Made by a program: the position numbers and the translations under genes. The notes below the pieces were generated by a model that worked only from the letters and a program-made list of their open reading frames with translations, was not told where the DNA came from and searched no databases. A stretch of DNA of 39,689 nt from an uncultured Collinsella sp. (GTDB lineage Bacteria > Actinomycetota > Coriobacteriia > Coriobacteriales > Coriobacteriaceae). Shown here in pieces: positions 31,061 to 38,609 of this stretch (position 1 is its first letter; each line of letters opens with the position of its first letter). The stretch lies in NCBI GenBank assembly GCA_902494295.1, contig CABUSL010000004.1, positions 1 through 39,689 of the forward strand. The letters run 5' to 3'.

Positions 31061-32836
31061 TTACTTCGAAAGTTGCTCACTCACGAAGGCGAGAGACTTG
31101 TCGCCGTTCTGGGAGAGCTCGATGTACTGCTTGCCACGGCAGGCGACGCACTTGTTGCCCACGCGCTCACAGTCCTTCTGCAGGTCGGCCAGGTAGCTTG
31201 CGGCCTGCGGGGCCAGGACGACCAGGTCAAAGTCGGGGAGCATGTCCACGTGGTTGCCATAGGCCTCGGCAGCGGTCTCGAGGTTAATGCCGCGCTCCTT
31301 GGCGGCCTTGGCCAGCGCGTTGGCGAGCAGGCCCGAGGTTCCGCCGCCCTGGCAGAGCACGAGCACGCGCTTGCCGCTGAGGTCGCTGGCGGTCGTTGTC
31401 TCGGCAGCGGGTGCTGCGGAAGCGGCGGGGGAGTCGGCCTTCACGGCCTCGGCAGCAGCGCCGGCGGCAACGCTCTTGGCGTCAGCCTTGCCCTGGAAGG
31501 CATCGTTGAGCTTGGCGGCTTTCTCGGCGTTCTTGGCGGCGAGCTCCTCCTGGGAGATCTCGGCCTCCTCGGCGCACTTCTGGGCGTCATAGGCACGGAA
31601 GAACGGATAGTACAGGGCAAAGTCGACGACCAGGATGATGGCGAGCATCACAAAGGCGAGCGGCTGGAAGCCCAGGCCCATGATGGTGCCGATGGGGCCG
31701 GGGACGGTCCAAGGCAGGGTGTACATAAAGCCGTTCATGCCCAAGAAGTCGATAAAGATCTTGAGGATCCAGATGTTGGCGATCGGGGCAAAGACAAACG
31801 GGACAAAGAAGACGGGGTTGAGCACGATGGGTGCGGCGAACAGCAGCGGCTCGTTGACGGCAAAGCAGACGGGGACGATGGCGGCCTTACCGACGGCGCG
31901 CATCTCCTGAGACTTGGCCAGGAAGCAGAACATAAAGACCAGGACGAGCGTGGCGCCGGTGCCGCCCATGCAGACGACGAAGTACTGGGCACCCTGGGTC
32001 AGGACAGCGGAAGCGTGCTGGCCGGCCTGGAACGCAGCCAGGTTGTCGGTCATGTTGGCAACGAGAGCGGCGGCGATGGCGGGCTCGACGATCGAGGGGC
32101 CGTGGACGCCCACGAACCAGAAGAGGCTCATGGCGCCGTAGATCACAGCGAGGCCGATGTAGCCATCGGCAGCGGTGAACAGGGGCTGGAACACCTGGAT
32201 GACACCCTGGGCAAAGCAGAAGCCAAAAGCAGCGCGGAAGACGATGTCAAAAACCCAAAAGACGGTGATGCAGACGGAGAAGGGGATGATGTCCTTAAAG
32301 GTCTGCGAGATGTTGGGCGGAACCTGCTCGGGCATCTTGACGGTGATGTTGCGCTTAATGAAGAACTTGTAGATGATGCCGGTCACAAACGCAGCGATGA
32401 AAGCGGTCAGCAGGCCCTTGGAACCAAGGTAGGTGGTGTTGAAACCGCTGGCAGCGTCCGTGGCGATGGTGTCGCTCGAAAGGAGCAAGAAGCCGATGAT
32501 GGCCGCGCACATGCACGAGATGAAGTTGATCTGGTTGTTCTTGGGCAGATCGCGGTTCTGAGCGTCGGCGAAGTGCTTGGCCGTGGTGGCGGCGCAGGCG
32601 ATGGCCAGGATGCCCATGGAGTAGTTGTAGCACTTCCACAGGGCGTTGTTGATGTCATCGGGCCAGTAGAAACCCCAGATGTTGGGGACCGAGGCTACCA
32701 GGCAGAAGATGGACGAGAAGATGATGATGGGGATGACGGAGATAAAGCCGTCGCGGATCGCCTTGAGGTACTTGTTGCGGGCGATCGCGTTGAAAAAGGG
32801 CTGGCCCTTTTCGATGATGGCGATGAGTTGCTCCAT
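31061..32836 (-). CDS. lacE: Lactose/cellobiose-family PTS EIICB, module 3
   Basis: This 591-residue EIICB has an EIIC domain to about residue 420, a linker rich in Ala, Lys and Glu, and an EIIB domain with Cys495 in VLCQGGGTSGLL. It is the most diverged of the four copies: it opens MEQLIAIIEKGQPFFNA and uses LPKNNQINFISC where others have MPxGKxLN. AGGAG precedes the ATG. It is first in its operon and divergent from LacI at 33194. Being nearest to lacF and lacAB, it is the best candidate for the true lactose permease. Confidence 0.92.
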   Translation of the reverse strand: MEQLIAIIEKGQPFFNAIARNKYLKAIRDGFISVIPIIIFSSIFCLVASVPNIWGFYWPDDINNALWKCYNYSMGILAIACAATTAKHFADAQNRDLPKNNQINFISCMCAAIIGFLLLSSDTIATDAASGFNTTYLGSKGLLTAFIAAFVTGIIYKFFIKRNITVKMPEQVPPNISQTFKDIIPFSVCITVFWVFDIVFRAAFGFCFAQGVIQVFQPLFTAADGYIGLAVIYGAMSLFWFVGVHGPSIVEPAIAAALVANMTDNLAAFQAGQHASAVLTQGAQYFVVCMGGTGATLVLVFMFCFLAKSQEMRAVGKAAIVPVCFAVNEPLLFAAPIVLNPVFFVPFVFAPIANIWILKIFIDFLGMNGFMYTLPWTVPGPIGTIMGLGFQPLAFVMLAIILVVDFALYYPFFRAYDAQKCAEEAEISQEELAAKNAEKAAKLNDAFQGKADAKSVAAGAAAEAVKADSPAASAAPAAETTTASDLSGKRVLVLCQGGGTSGLLANALAKAAKERGINLETAAEAYGNHVDMLPDFDLVVLAPQAASYLADLQKDCERVGNKCVACRGKQYIELSQNGDKSLAFVSEQLSK

Positions 32837-33193
32837 GCAATGCTCCTAAGAGTCGGTGGGTTAGCAACGATGGTAGCTTTTGGCGTCCGGTTGCCAAAAT
32901 GTTGACGTTGCCATTTTGCGACACAAAAAAAGACGCGAACCGGTGATTCCTGTGCCTGCGAACCGTCGATTCCTTACGCGTAAACGTTTGAGCCGCCCGG
33001 TGGCTCTGTGTTTGCACAATGGCAACGTTAACATTTGGTAGACAAAAGCCGTTCGGGGAAGCAAAAATGTCGGTGAACGGTAGGTTTTGGGTGGTGAGCG
33101 TATGGTGGGGGAGGCGTTGGATATACTTGAAGACGTTTCATTTGACTGCGCAAGGTGCCACCAATGGCATCGTTGACATAGAAAGATCGACCT
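32837..33193. promoter_or_regulatory. Module 3 divergent control region with LacI operators
   Basis: Three related sites are seen: the inverse of AATGGCAACGTCAACATT at 32894-32918, AATGGCAACGTTAACATT at 33018-33035 and AATGGCATCGTTGACATA at 33163-33180. The last lies 13 bases before the LacI start and would allow self-repression. TCGGTGAACGGTAG (33070-33083) is a copy of the shared motif, identical over 14 bases to the inverse of the site at 15560-15573. No gene is seen in this 357-bp stretch. Confidence 0.72.
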
Positions 33194-34198
33194 ATGGCCG
33201 CTGTTAAAAAATCGGTATCCGTCAAAGACGTAGCGCGCCTCGCGGGCGTCTCGGAGCAGACAGTCTCGCGTACGGTGCACGATTCGCCCAGCGTGCGCCC
33301 CGAGACCAAGGAACGCGTGCGTGCCGCCATGCGCGAGCTGGGGTATCGCCCCAATTTTGCCGGTCGATCGTTGCGCCGTGGCAAGTTTAAGACCGTCGGC
33401 GTCGCCATGTTCAACATTACCGGCACCGGCAATCTCGACCGTATGGAGGGCTTTGCCGCAGCGGCCGACAAACATGGCTATGCCATCACCCTCACTAAAG
33501 TAGACGGGCATCCGTATACCCTCGAGAGCGCATCGTCGCGCATGAGCGCACTGCCGGTGGATGGCATGGTTGTGATTATGAACCGCATGCCGGCGGACTT
33601 TGGAACCTTCGAGCCGCTGCCCGGCATGCAGACGGTGCTCGTTACGATGTTGGAGCACCCGCTCTGTTCAACGGTCGATAACGACCAGTTCGATTGTTCG
33701 CGCCAGGTGGTCGAGTATTTGCTGGGGCAGGGACACAAGACTGTGCACTTTATCTCGTGTCCCGAGCGCTCGCTTTCGGGCATGCGGCGCGAGGAAGGCT
33801 GGCGTGAGACATTGCGTGCGCATGGCATTGAGCCCCCGCAGCTCGTGCGTGGCGACTGGACGGCGCAGAGTGGATATGCTGCCGGCCAGGCGCTTGCGGA
33901 TGATCCGACCTGCACCGCCATTTATGCCTCCAACGATGCCATGGCATATGGCTGCATCCGTGGGCTCGAGTCGCGCGGGAAGTGCGTGCCCCAGGACGTG
34001 AGCGTGGTGGGTGTTGATGACAGCCTGGGCGATATCGTGCCCGATTGTCGCTTGACCACGGTGCGCTTTGACAACAAGCGCGTCGGCATGTGGGCGGTTG
34101 ACAAGATTGCCGGCGCCGAGGGCGTTGAACCCGGTGTGGAGCACATGCTGTTTCCGGGCGTGCTCGTCGAGGGCGATACGGTGCGCGATGTACGCTAG
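33194..34198 (+). CDS. LacI-family regulator, module 3
   Basis: This 334-residue repressor begins MAAVKKSVSVKDVARLAGVS with recognition segment EQTVSRTVHDSPSV; the positions matching LacI 17 and 18 are Glu and Gln. The sugar domain ends with DVSVVGVDDSLGDIVPD and a VEGDTVRDVR tail like the other two regulators. The ribosome site (GAAAG) is weak, and a probable operator overlaps the leader. It is divergent from EIICB-GH1 module 3 and likely represses it and itself. Confidence 0.9.
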   Translation: MAAVKKSVSVKDVARLAGVSEQTVSRTVHDSPSVRPETKERVRAAMRELGYRPNFAGRSLRRGKFKTVGVAMFNITGTGNLDRMEGFAAAADKHGYAITLTKVDGHPYTLESASSRMSALPVDGMVVIMNRMPADFGTFEPLPGMQTVLVTMLEHPLCSTVDNDQFDCSRQVVEYLLGQGHKTVHFISCPERSLSGMRREEGWRETLRAHGIEPPQLVRGDWTAQSGYAAGQALADDPTCTAIYASNDAMAYGCIRGLESRGKCVPQDVSVVGVDDSLGDIVPDCRLTTVRFDNKRVGMWAVDKIAGAEGVEPGVEHMLFPGVLVEGDTVRDVR

Positions 34199-34229
34199 GG
34201 CGCGGGTCTGTTTGGGTTTCCGCTAATTG

Positions 34230-34290
34230 TGTTCGATATTGTTTAAATTGGTTTAAAAACCGTTCACGGTCGAAAAGTGACCGTTCATAG
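34230..34290 (+). promoter_or_regulatory. lacF control region
   Basis: TGTTCGATATTGTTTAAAT (34230-34248) matches the 19-mer at the deoR promoter with two or three differences. AACCGTTCACGGTCG (34258-34272) and TGACCGTTCATAG (34278-34290) are inverted copies of the shared CCGTGAACGGT motif. Further down, TTTGTTTGAATGTTATTG near 34320 again resembles the DeoR motif. A T-rich tract at 34312-34321 separates these from the lacF leader. Confidence 0.6.
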
Positions 34291-34412
34291 CTCGAAATTA
34301 CGTTTTGCGCTGTTTTTTTTTGTTTGAATGTTATTGTTTCTGTCATACACAACGCAGCGCGTATGCCCGGACGCGATGCTCTCCATTGGTTCATATGTGA
34401 AAGGAACGCAAC

Positions 34413-34751
34413 ATGGCAACCAAAGAAGAAATCTCGATGGTTGGATTCGAGATCGTCGCATACGCAGGTGACGCCCAGACCGATCTGCTTGCAGCGCTCG
34501 ATGCTGCTCGCGAGGGTGACTTTGAGAAGGCCGAGCAGCTGCACAAGGATGCCAGCGATGCGCTCATCGGTGCCCACGACACGCAGACCAAGCTGCTTTC
34601 GCAGGAGGCCGGCGGTGGCGAGATGGAGATGACCTTCATCATGGCTCACGCTCAGGACACTCTCATGACCACTATGATCCTGGAGAAGCAGACCCGCTTT
34701 ACCATCGATGCCTGCAAGCGTATCGCCGAGCTCGAGGCCAAGCTCGCCTAA
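34413..34751 (+). CDS. lacF: Lactose-family PTS EIIA (LacF)
   Basis: This 112-residue helical EIIA of the lactose/cellobiose family carries the active site MAHAQDTLM, with His79 as the phosphate acceptor. It contains GFEIVAYAGDAQTDLLAAL near the start and ends with a helical tail. GAAAGGAA precedes the ATG. It is the only such EIIA in the window, while four EIICB proteins of the same family are present, so it probably serves all of them. It is transcribed alone, between its own control region and a strong terminator. Confidence 0.93.
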   Translation: MATKEEISMVGFEIVAYAGDAQTDLLAALDAAREGDFEKAEQLHKDASDALIGAHDTQTKLLSQEAGGGEMEMTFIMAHAQDTLMTTMILEKQTRFTIDACKRIAELEAKLA

Positions 34752-34782
34752 CGAGTCCGCACAACTTCGTCCCCTTCCAAAA

Positions 34783-34816
34783 ACCCTGCCGCTATCCGCG
34801 GCAGGGTTTTTCTTTT
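34783..34816 (+). terminator. Terminator after lacF
   Basis: ACCCTGCCGC (34783-34792) pairs with GCGGCAGGGT (34798-34807) around TATCC, running into TTTTTCTTTTT. Confidence 0.93.
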
Positions 34817-34819
34817 TAC

Positions 34820-34867
34820 CCGGCACTTGGGGACGTTCCTTATCTGCCGGCAGTTAGGGACACTCCT
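34820..34867. repeat. Two tandem 21-bp direct repeats
   Basis: CCGGCACTTGGGGACGTTCCT (34820-34840) and a related unit at 34847-34867 (CCGGCAGTTAGGGACACTCC plus T) are 27 bases apart and share 16-17 of 21 positions. They lie just before the second 152-bp element and its upstream block. No coding role is visible. Confidence 0.6.
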
Positions 34868-34877
34868 GCCATGCATT

Positions 34878-35098
34878 TGATCCTTTGAGGATGGAAGAAA
34901 ACGGGTTATTGGGTTTGCTGCGCTGCCGAATCGGCCTGTCGGTTACAAAACTATGCCGGTTTACTACGATGAATCGCATTCTTTCAACTATGGAAAGAAC
35001 AGCGTTATCAAAACCGCAGGTAGAACGCTTGTCATTTTCTACTAATAGCAAATGTGGTCGGTCCTATCGGTTTTATCGTAGTAAACCGGCATAGTTTT
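34878..35098. repeat. 152-bp inverted-repeat-ended element with 70-bp upstream homology (copy 2)
   Basis: A perfect 24-bp inverted repeat joins 34947-34970 with 35075-35098; the element is 152 bp, the same as copy 1. The core CAAAACCGCAGGTAGA lies at 35009-35024, again 62 bases from the left end, here flanked by AGCGTT and AACGCT. Arms read GCCGGTTTACTACG where copy 1 reads GCCCATTTACTACG, and the opposite arms change to match. The upstream block from TGATCC (34878) to GCCTGTC also matches copy 1. Nothing else is seen in 34817-35215. Confidence 0.85.
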
Positions 35099-35215
35099 GA
35101 AATGGCACTATTCGACTAGCAGCGTTATGGAGCTTCTGCACGCCCTCCCGTTCGGTTTTTCGCTGGGTGGGTATACTTCCATCCGCAATACAGGCCGGAA
35201 TGAGGAGGTATCCAA

Positions 35216-36229
35216 ATGCCGGACAATGGATCGATTCAAAAGAGAGGCACGCACGAGATGGCTCATGGGCGTCCTGTCCAGATAACCGAGCACACGACGG
35301 TAACCGAGCTGCAGCCCAGCCTGTCCGATGTCGTGTGCGCAAACAAAAAGCTGCAGATTGGCTTTATCGTTGCGCTCGTAGTACTGGCGCTGCTGTCGGG
35401 CTTTGTAGCTCGTCCGCATTTCGCCGATACCAAAACTTGGGACTCCACCATCGAGGTCATCGATCAAAAGAAAGGTAACGTACTGGCGCTCACGACCTCG
35501 TGCGTGGCGCTGTCTGCGGGTATTACCGCGCTGCCGGGTGATACGGGTACGCCGGTTGCCGAGCAGCTCGCGCAGCTTTCGGGTAACTTGGGTATCGTGC
35601 TTGCCGTGCTCTACCTCGAGAAATACCTGCTGACCATTTTGTGGTCGGTTGGTCTGGGCATCCTGATCCCGTTCTCGTTCGTACTCTTCGCGGTGTCGCT
35701 TGGCATTCACGGACGCTGGAGCACCAGCGCCGTCCTTCGTCGCGTGGCGACGCGCGTGCTGGTGGTCGCCATGATCGGCATGGCGTTGGTGCCTGCAAGT
35801 GTATGGGTGTCGCAAAAGGTCGACGAAACGTATCGAGTGAGCATCGAAGCGGCTGAGCAAAAGGCGACTGACGCTGCGAGTGCGGAAGATAGCGATAACT
35901 CCAAGGCAAGCAAGAAAAAGGTCGAGTCCACAGAGTCCAAGAACGTGCTTGAGCAGCTTGCCGACGGCGCCTCGGGTCTTGTCACGTCGGTGACCAGCGG
36001 CGCCAAGCAGATGACCGATGAGATTGTGCAACAGGTGACCGATCTGATCGAAGGCGTCATCGTGATGATCGTGACCTCGTGTGTTATCCCATTGCTGGTG
36101 CTCGCGGCGTTTTTGTGGCTGGGGCACGTGTTGCTGGGGATTGATATTTCCGGTCCAGCGAACTATTTGACGGGTCGTTTCTTGAGCGCTCCGTCCAAGC
36201 ACGCCAAAAAGGGAGGGCAGTCCGAGTAG
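35216..36229 (+). CDS. Uncharacterised multi-spanning membrane protein
   Basis: I do not recognise this 337-residue protein. Probable membrane helices lie at about 47-65, 124-164 (two), 178-198 and 280-305, with a weaker one near 88-107. Residues 211-245 are a charged Ala/Ser/Lys/Glu-rich stretch, and 246-280 could form an amphipathic helix or coiled coil (LEQLADGASGLVTSVTSGAK). The C-terminal tail is basic. GAGGAGGT before the ATG at 35216 is one of the strongest ribosome sites in the window. It is flanked by the 152-bp element and a strong terminator, so it is a single-gene unit. No link to sugar transport can be shown. Confidence 0.82.
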   Translation: MPDNGSIQKRGTHEMAHGRPVQITEHTTVTELQPSLSDVVCANKKLQIGFIVALVVLALLSGFVARPHFADTKTWDSTIEVIDQKKGNVLALTTSCVALSAGITALPGDTGTPVAEQLAQLSGNLGIVLAVLYLEKYLLTILWSVGLGILIPFSFVLFAVSLGIHGRWSTSAVLRRVATRVLVVAMIGMALVPASVWVSQKVDETYRVSIEAAEQKATDAASAEDSDNSKASKKKVESTESKNVLEQLADGASGLVTSVTSGAKQMTDEIVQQVTDLIEGVIVMIVTSCVIPLLVLAAFLWLGHVLLGIDISGPANYLTGRFLSAPSKHAKKGGQSE

Positions 36230-36266
36230 CTAAAACAGCTGTATATACCAGGGCATACCGCCGAAG

Positions 36267-36299
36267 GGCGGCCGAGATGCGTTCTCGGCCGCCTTTTTG
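36267..36299 (+). terminator. Terminator after the membrane protein gene
   Basis: GGCGGCCGAGA (36267-36277) pairs perfectly with TCTCGGCCGCC (36283-36293) around TGCGT, followed by TTTTTG. Confidence 0.93.
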
Positions 36300-36338
36300 T
36301 TTGTTGAATACGTGGTAAGCCCGGCCGTTCCTGATCCC

Positions 36339-36443
36339 AAACGGTCAACAATCATCCGTGAACGGTCTTTGTTCAAAAAAGAACAAAGACAAACAAATAG
36401 TTGTTGCAGTCGATGTTCGAATATGTTCAAATAAACATGAACA
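36339..36443 (+). promoter_or_regulatory. lacAB control region
   Basis: CCGTGAACGGTC (36356-36367) is a copy of the shared motif. It overlaps a perfect inverted repeat of GTCTTTGTTC (36365-36374) and GAACAAAGAC (36381-36390) around AAAAAA. TGTTCGAATATGTTCAAAT (36414-36432) resembles the deoR-promoter motif and overlaps TGTTCA...TGAACA (36424-36443). The leader to lacA at 36538 holds no gene. Confidence 0.6.
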
Positions 36444-36537
36444 GTGAAGAACCGCATATTCAGATGCCCGGACCTGAACGCGATTCAACACTTCCAAACA
36501 GAAACTACGCACCTGCGTATCTCTCAAGGAGGATGTC

Positions 36538-36966
36538 ATGAGGGTTGTAATCGCTTCCGATGCCGACGGTATGTCGATGAAGGAGTCCATCAAGGAGATG
36601 CTCATCGCCGACGGTCACGAGGTCGTCGACTATTCCGAGACCCCTGCCGCGGACTTTGTCGATTCCGCGACCGCCGTTGCCAAGGACCTGTTGGAGCACA
36701 AGGATTCCCAGGGCTTCGCATTTGATAAGTACGGCGTCGGCTCCTATATGGCCGCCGTCAAGATCAAGGGCATGGTCGTCGCCAACATTTCCGACGAGCG
36801 TTCCGCCTACATGACCCGCGAGCACAACGGCTCGCGCATGGTCACCATGGGCCCGGGCGTTGTGGGCACCGAGGTCGCCAAGAAGATCGCCCGCGAGTTC
36901 CTGCGCGCCCAGTACGCCGGCGGCCGTCACCAGATCCGTGTCGACATGCTCAACAAGATGGCCTAA
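36538..36966 (+). CDS. lacA: Galactose-6-phosphate isomerase subunit LacA
   Basis: This 142-residue RpiB/LacA-family subunit is the first of the pair that converts galactose-6-phosphate to tagatose-6-phosphate. It starts MRVVIASDADGMSMKESIK. As in known LacA, the segment that holds the catalytic Cys in RpiB and LacB reads FDKYGVGSY, without Cys, so activity needs LacB. REHNGSRMVTMGPGVVG is the conserved sugar-phosphate part. AAGGAGG precedes the ATG. It is 63 bases before lacB. Confidence 0.93.
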   Translation: MRVVIASDADGMSMKESIKEMLIADGHEVVDYSETPAADFVDSATAVAKDLLEHKDSQGFAFDKYGVGSYMAAVKIKGMVVANISDERSAYMTREHNGSRMVTMGPGVVGTEVAKKIAREFLRAQYAGGRHQIRVDMLNKMA

Positions 36967-37029
36967 CGAGAGCCACCGAGAACTCGAACTTCTACCTCAA
37001 CTTGTGAATTCAGACGAAAGGACGTTCTG

Positions 37030-37554
37030 ATGAAGAAGACCATCGCAATCGGTTGCGACCATATCGTTACGGACGAGAAGATCTATCTGGCCGACCGCCT
37101 GGAGCAGGCTGGCTACAAGGTGCTCGACTGCGGCACCTACAGCCACACCCGTACGCACTATCCCATCTACGGTAAGGCCGTGGGCGAGGCTGTTGCCAGC
37201 GGCAAGGCCGACTTTGGCGTGGCCCTGTGCGGCACCGGCATTGGCATCACCAACGCCGTCAACAAGGTTCCCGGCGCCCGCTGCGCCCTGGTCCGCGACA
37301 TGACCTCTGCCCTGTATGCCCGTCGTGAGCTCAACGCCAACATCGTGGGCTTTGGCGGCAAGATCACCGGCGAGTTCCTGATGGCCGATATTATGCTTGC
37401 CTTCCTGGAGGAGCCCTACGAGAAGACCCCCGAGCACGATGCCCTGATCGCCAAGATCGATGCCTGCAATAAGGCCGACGCCGAGGCTCAGGCTGACCCG
37501 CACTTCTTTGACGAGTTCCTCGAGAAGTGGGACCGCGGCGAATACCATGATTAG
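37030..37554 (+). CDS. lacB: Galactose-6-phosphate isomerase subunit LacB
   Basis: This 174-residue catalytic partner of LacA carries the RpiB-type motif ALCGTGIGI with Cys67 as the likely proton-transfer residue. IAIGCDHIVT lies at the N-terminus in place of the common GCDH start, and ARRELNANIVGFGG is the phosphate-binding region. Its length fits LacB (about 171). GAAAGGAC precedes the ATG. With LacA it makes tagatose-6-phosphate from the galactose-6-phosphate released by the GH1 enzymes. Confidence 0.94.
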   Translation: MKKTIAIGCDHIVTDEKIYLADRLEQAGYKVLDCGTYSHTRTHYPIYGKAVGEAVASGKADFGVALCGTGIGITNAVNKVPGARCALVRDMTSALYARRELNANIVGFGGKITGEFLMADIMLAFLEEPYEKTPEHDALIAKIDACNKADAEAQADPHFFDEFLEKWDRGEYHD

Positions 37555-37673
37555 CGGGTATTCGGCGTAATTAACTAGTCCGTTGACGGCTCGCGTTTCT
37601 GTGAGGGGGCGCGGGCCGGTTTTCTATCAGCCCTATTGACTTGGCGGGCTGTCGTAAGAAAGGGAAGGCTCCT

Positions 37674-38555
37674 ATGGAGTTTGTTCTTGATAACGGTTCT
37701 ATCCGCGTAGCACTGAGCACGGCTGGCGGATCGTTCACTTCTATTGCGGCCAACGGCCGTGAGTACCTGTGGCAGGGTGATTCTTCGGTCTGGTCGGGCC
37801 AGGCACCCATTTGCTTCCCGATCTGCGGCGGCCTTCGTGACGGTCGCGCGATGACTATGGGTGGTCGCGAGGTCAAGCTCGCCCGCCATGGTTTTGCCCG
37901 CAAGCAGGAGTGGAAGCTCGAGAAGCAGAGTGACAACATGGTTGCGCTGAGCCTAAGCTCTGCCGACCATGCCGAGTTGCTCGAGCAGTACCCGTATCCG
38001 TTTAAGATCGTTGCTCGTTACACGATCGATTCGGAAAAGGTGGCCGTGTCGTACGAGGTGACCAATGAGGGCATCGAGGATATGCCATTCTTTGTGGGTG
38101 GTCACCCCGGCTTTAAGTGCCCGCTCGACGAGGGCGAGTCCTACGACGACTATGAACTTCGTTTCGATCAGCGTGAGGCGACCGAGCTTTGCACCGCTGT
38201 TCCCTCCACAGGCCTGATCGATGTCGAGCACCGTAGCAAGAACCCGATGGTCGGCCACGATCTGCCGCTTACCCATGAGCTCTTCGACTTCGCCGAGACC
38301 ATCTTTGATGTGCTCGAGAGCCACGTGGTTACGCTGACCAAGAAAACCGAGGACAAGGGCGTGCGCCTGACGTTCCCCGATATGCCGTACCTGATTGTGT
38401 GGAGCAAGCCCGAGGGCGACTTTGTGGCTGTTGAACCGTGGGGTGGTCTGTCCACCTGCTCCGACGAGGACGATATTCTGGAGCACAAGCGTGGCTGCCT
38501 GGTTGCCAAGCCGGGGGAGGCCGTCACCCGCGGCTTTGAGATCGAGATTCTTTAA
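37674..38555 (+). CDS. lacX: Aldose 1-epimerase family protein, LacX-like (copy 2)
   Basis: This 293-residue protein has the same length and layout as the one at 7590, with GGSFTSI, WSGQAPICFPICGGLRDG and GGHPGF. The ATG at 37674 has AAAGGGAAGG upstream, and MEFVLDNGSIRV matches the start of copy 1; an ATG 11 codons earlier is unlikely. It lies 119 bases after lacB and 54 bases before lacC, so lacA-lacB-lacX-lacC may be one transcript. The epimerase activity is inferred from fold; the sugar is not known. Confidence 0.88.
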   Translation: MEFVLDNGSIRVALSTAGGSFTSIAANGREYLWQGDSSVWSGQAPICFPICGGLRDGRAMTMGGREVKLARHGFARKQEWKLEKQSDNMVALSLSSADHAELLEQYPYPFKIVARYTIDSEKVAVSYEVTNEGIEDMPFFVGGHPGFKCPLDEGESYDDYELRFDQREATELCTAVPSTGLIDVEHRSKNPMVGHDLPLTHELFDFAETIFDVLESHVVTLTKKTEDKGVRLTFPDMPYLIVWSKPEGDFVAVEPWGGLSTCSDEDDILEHKRGCLVAKPGEAVTRGFEIEIL

Positions 38556-38609
38556 CGAGCTATCGTATGTTTGGGGTGGGTCATGCCGCCCCGGAAACAG
38601 GAGTTCAAC

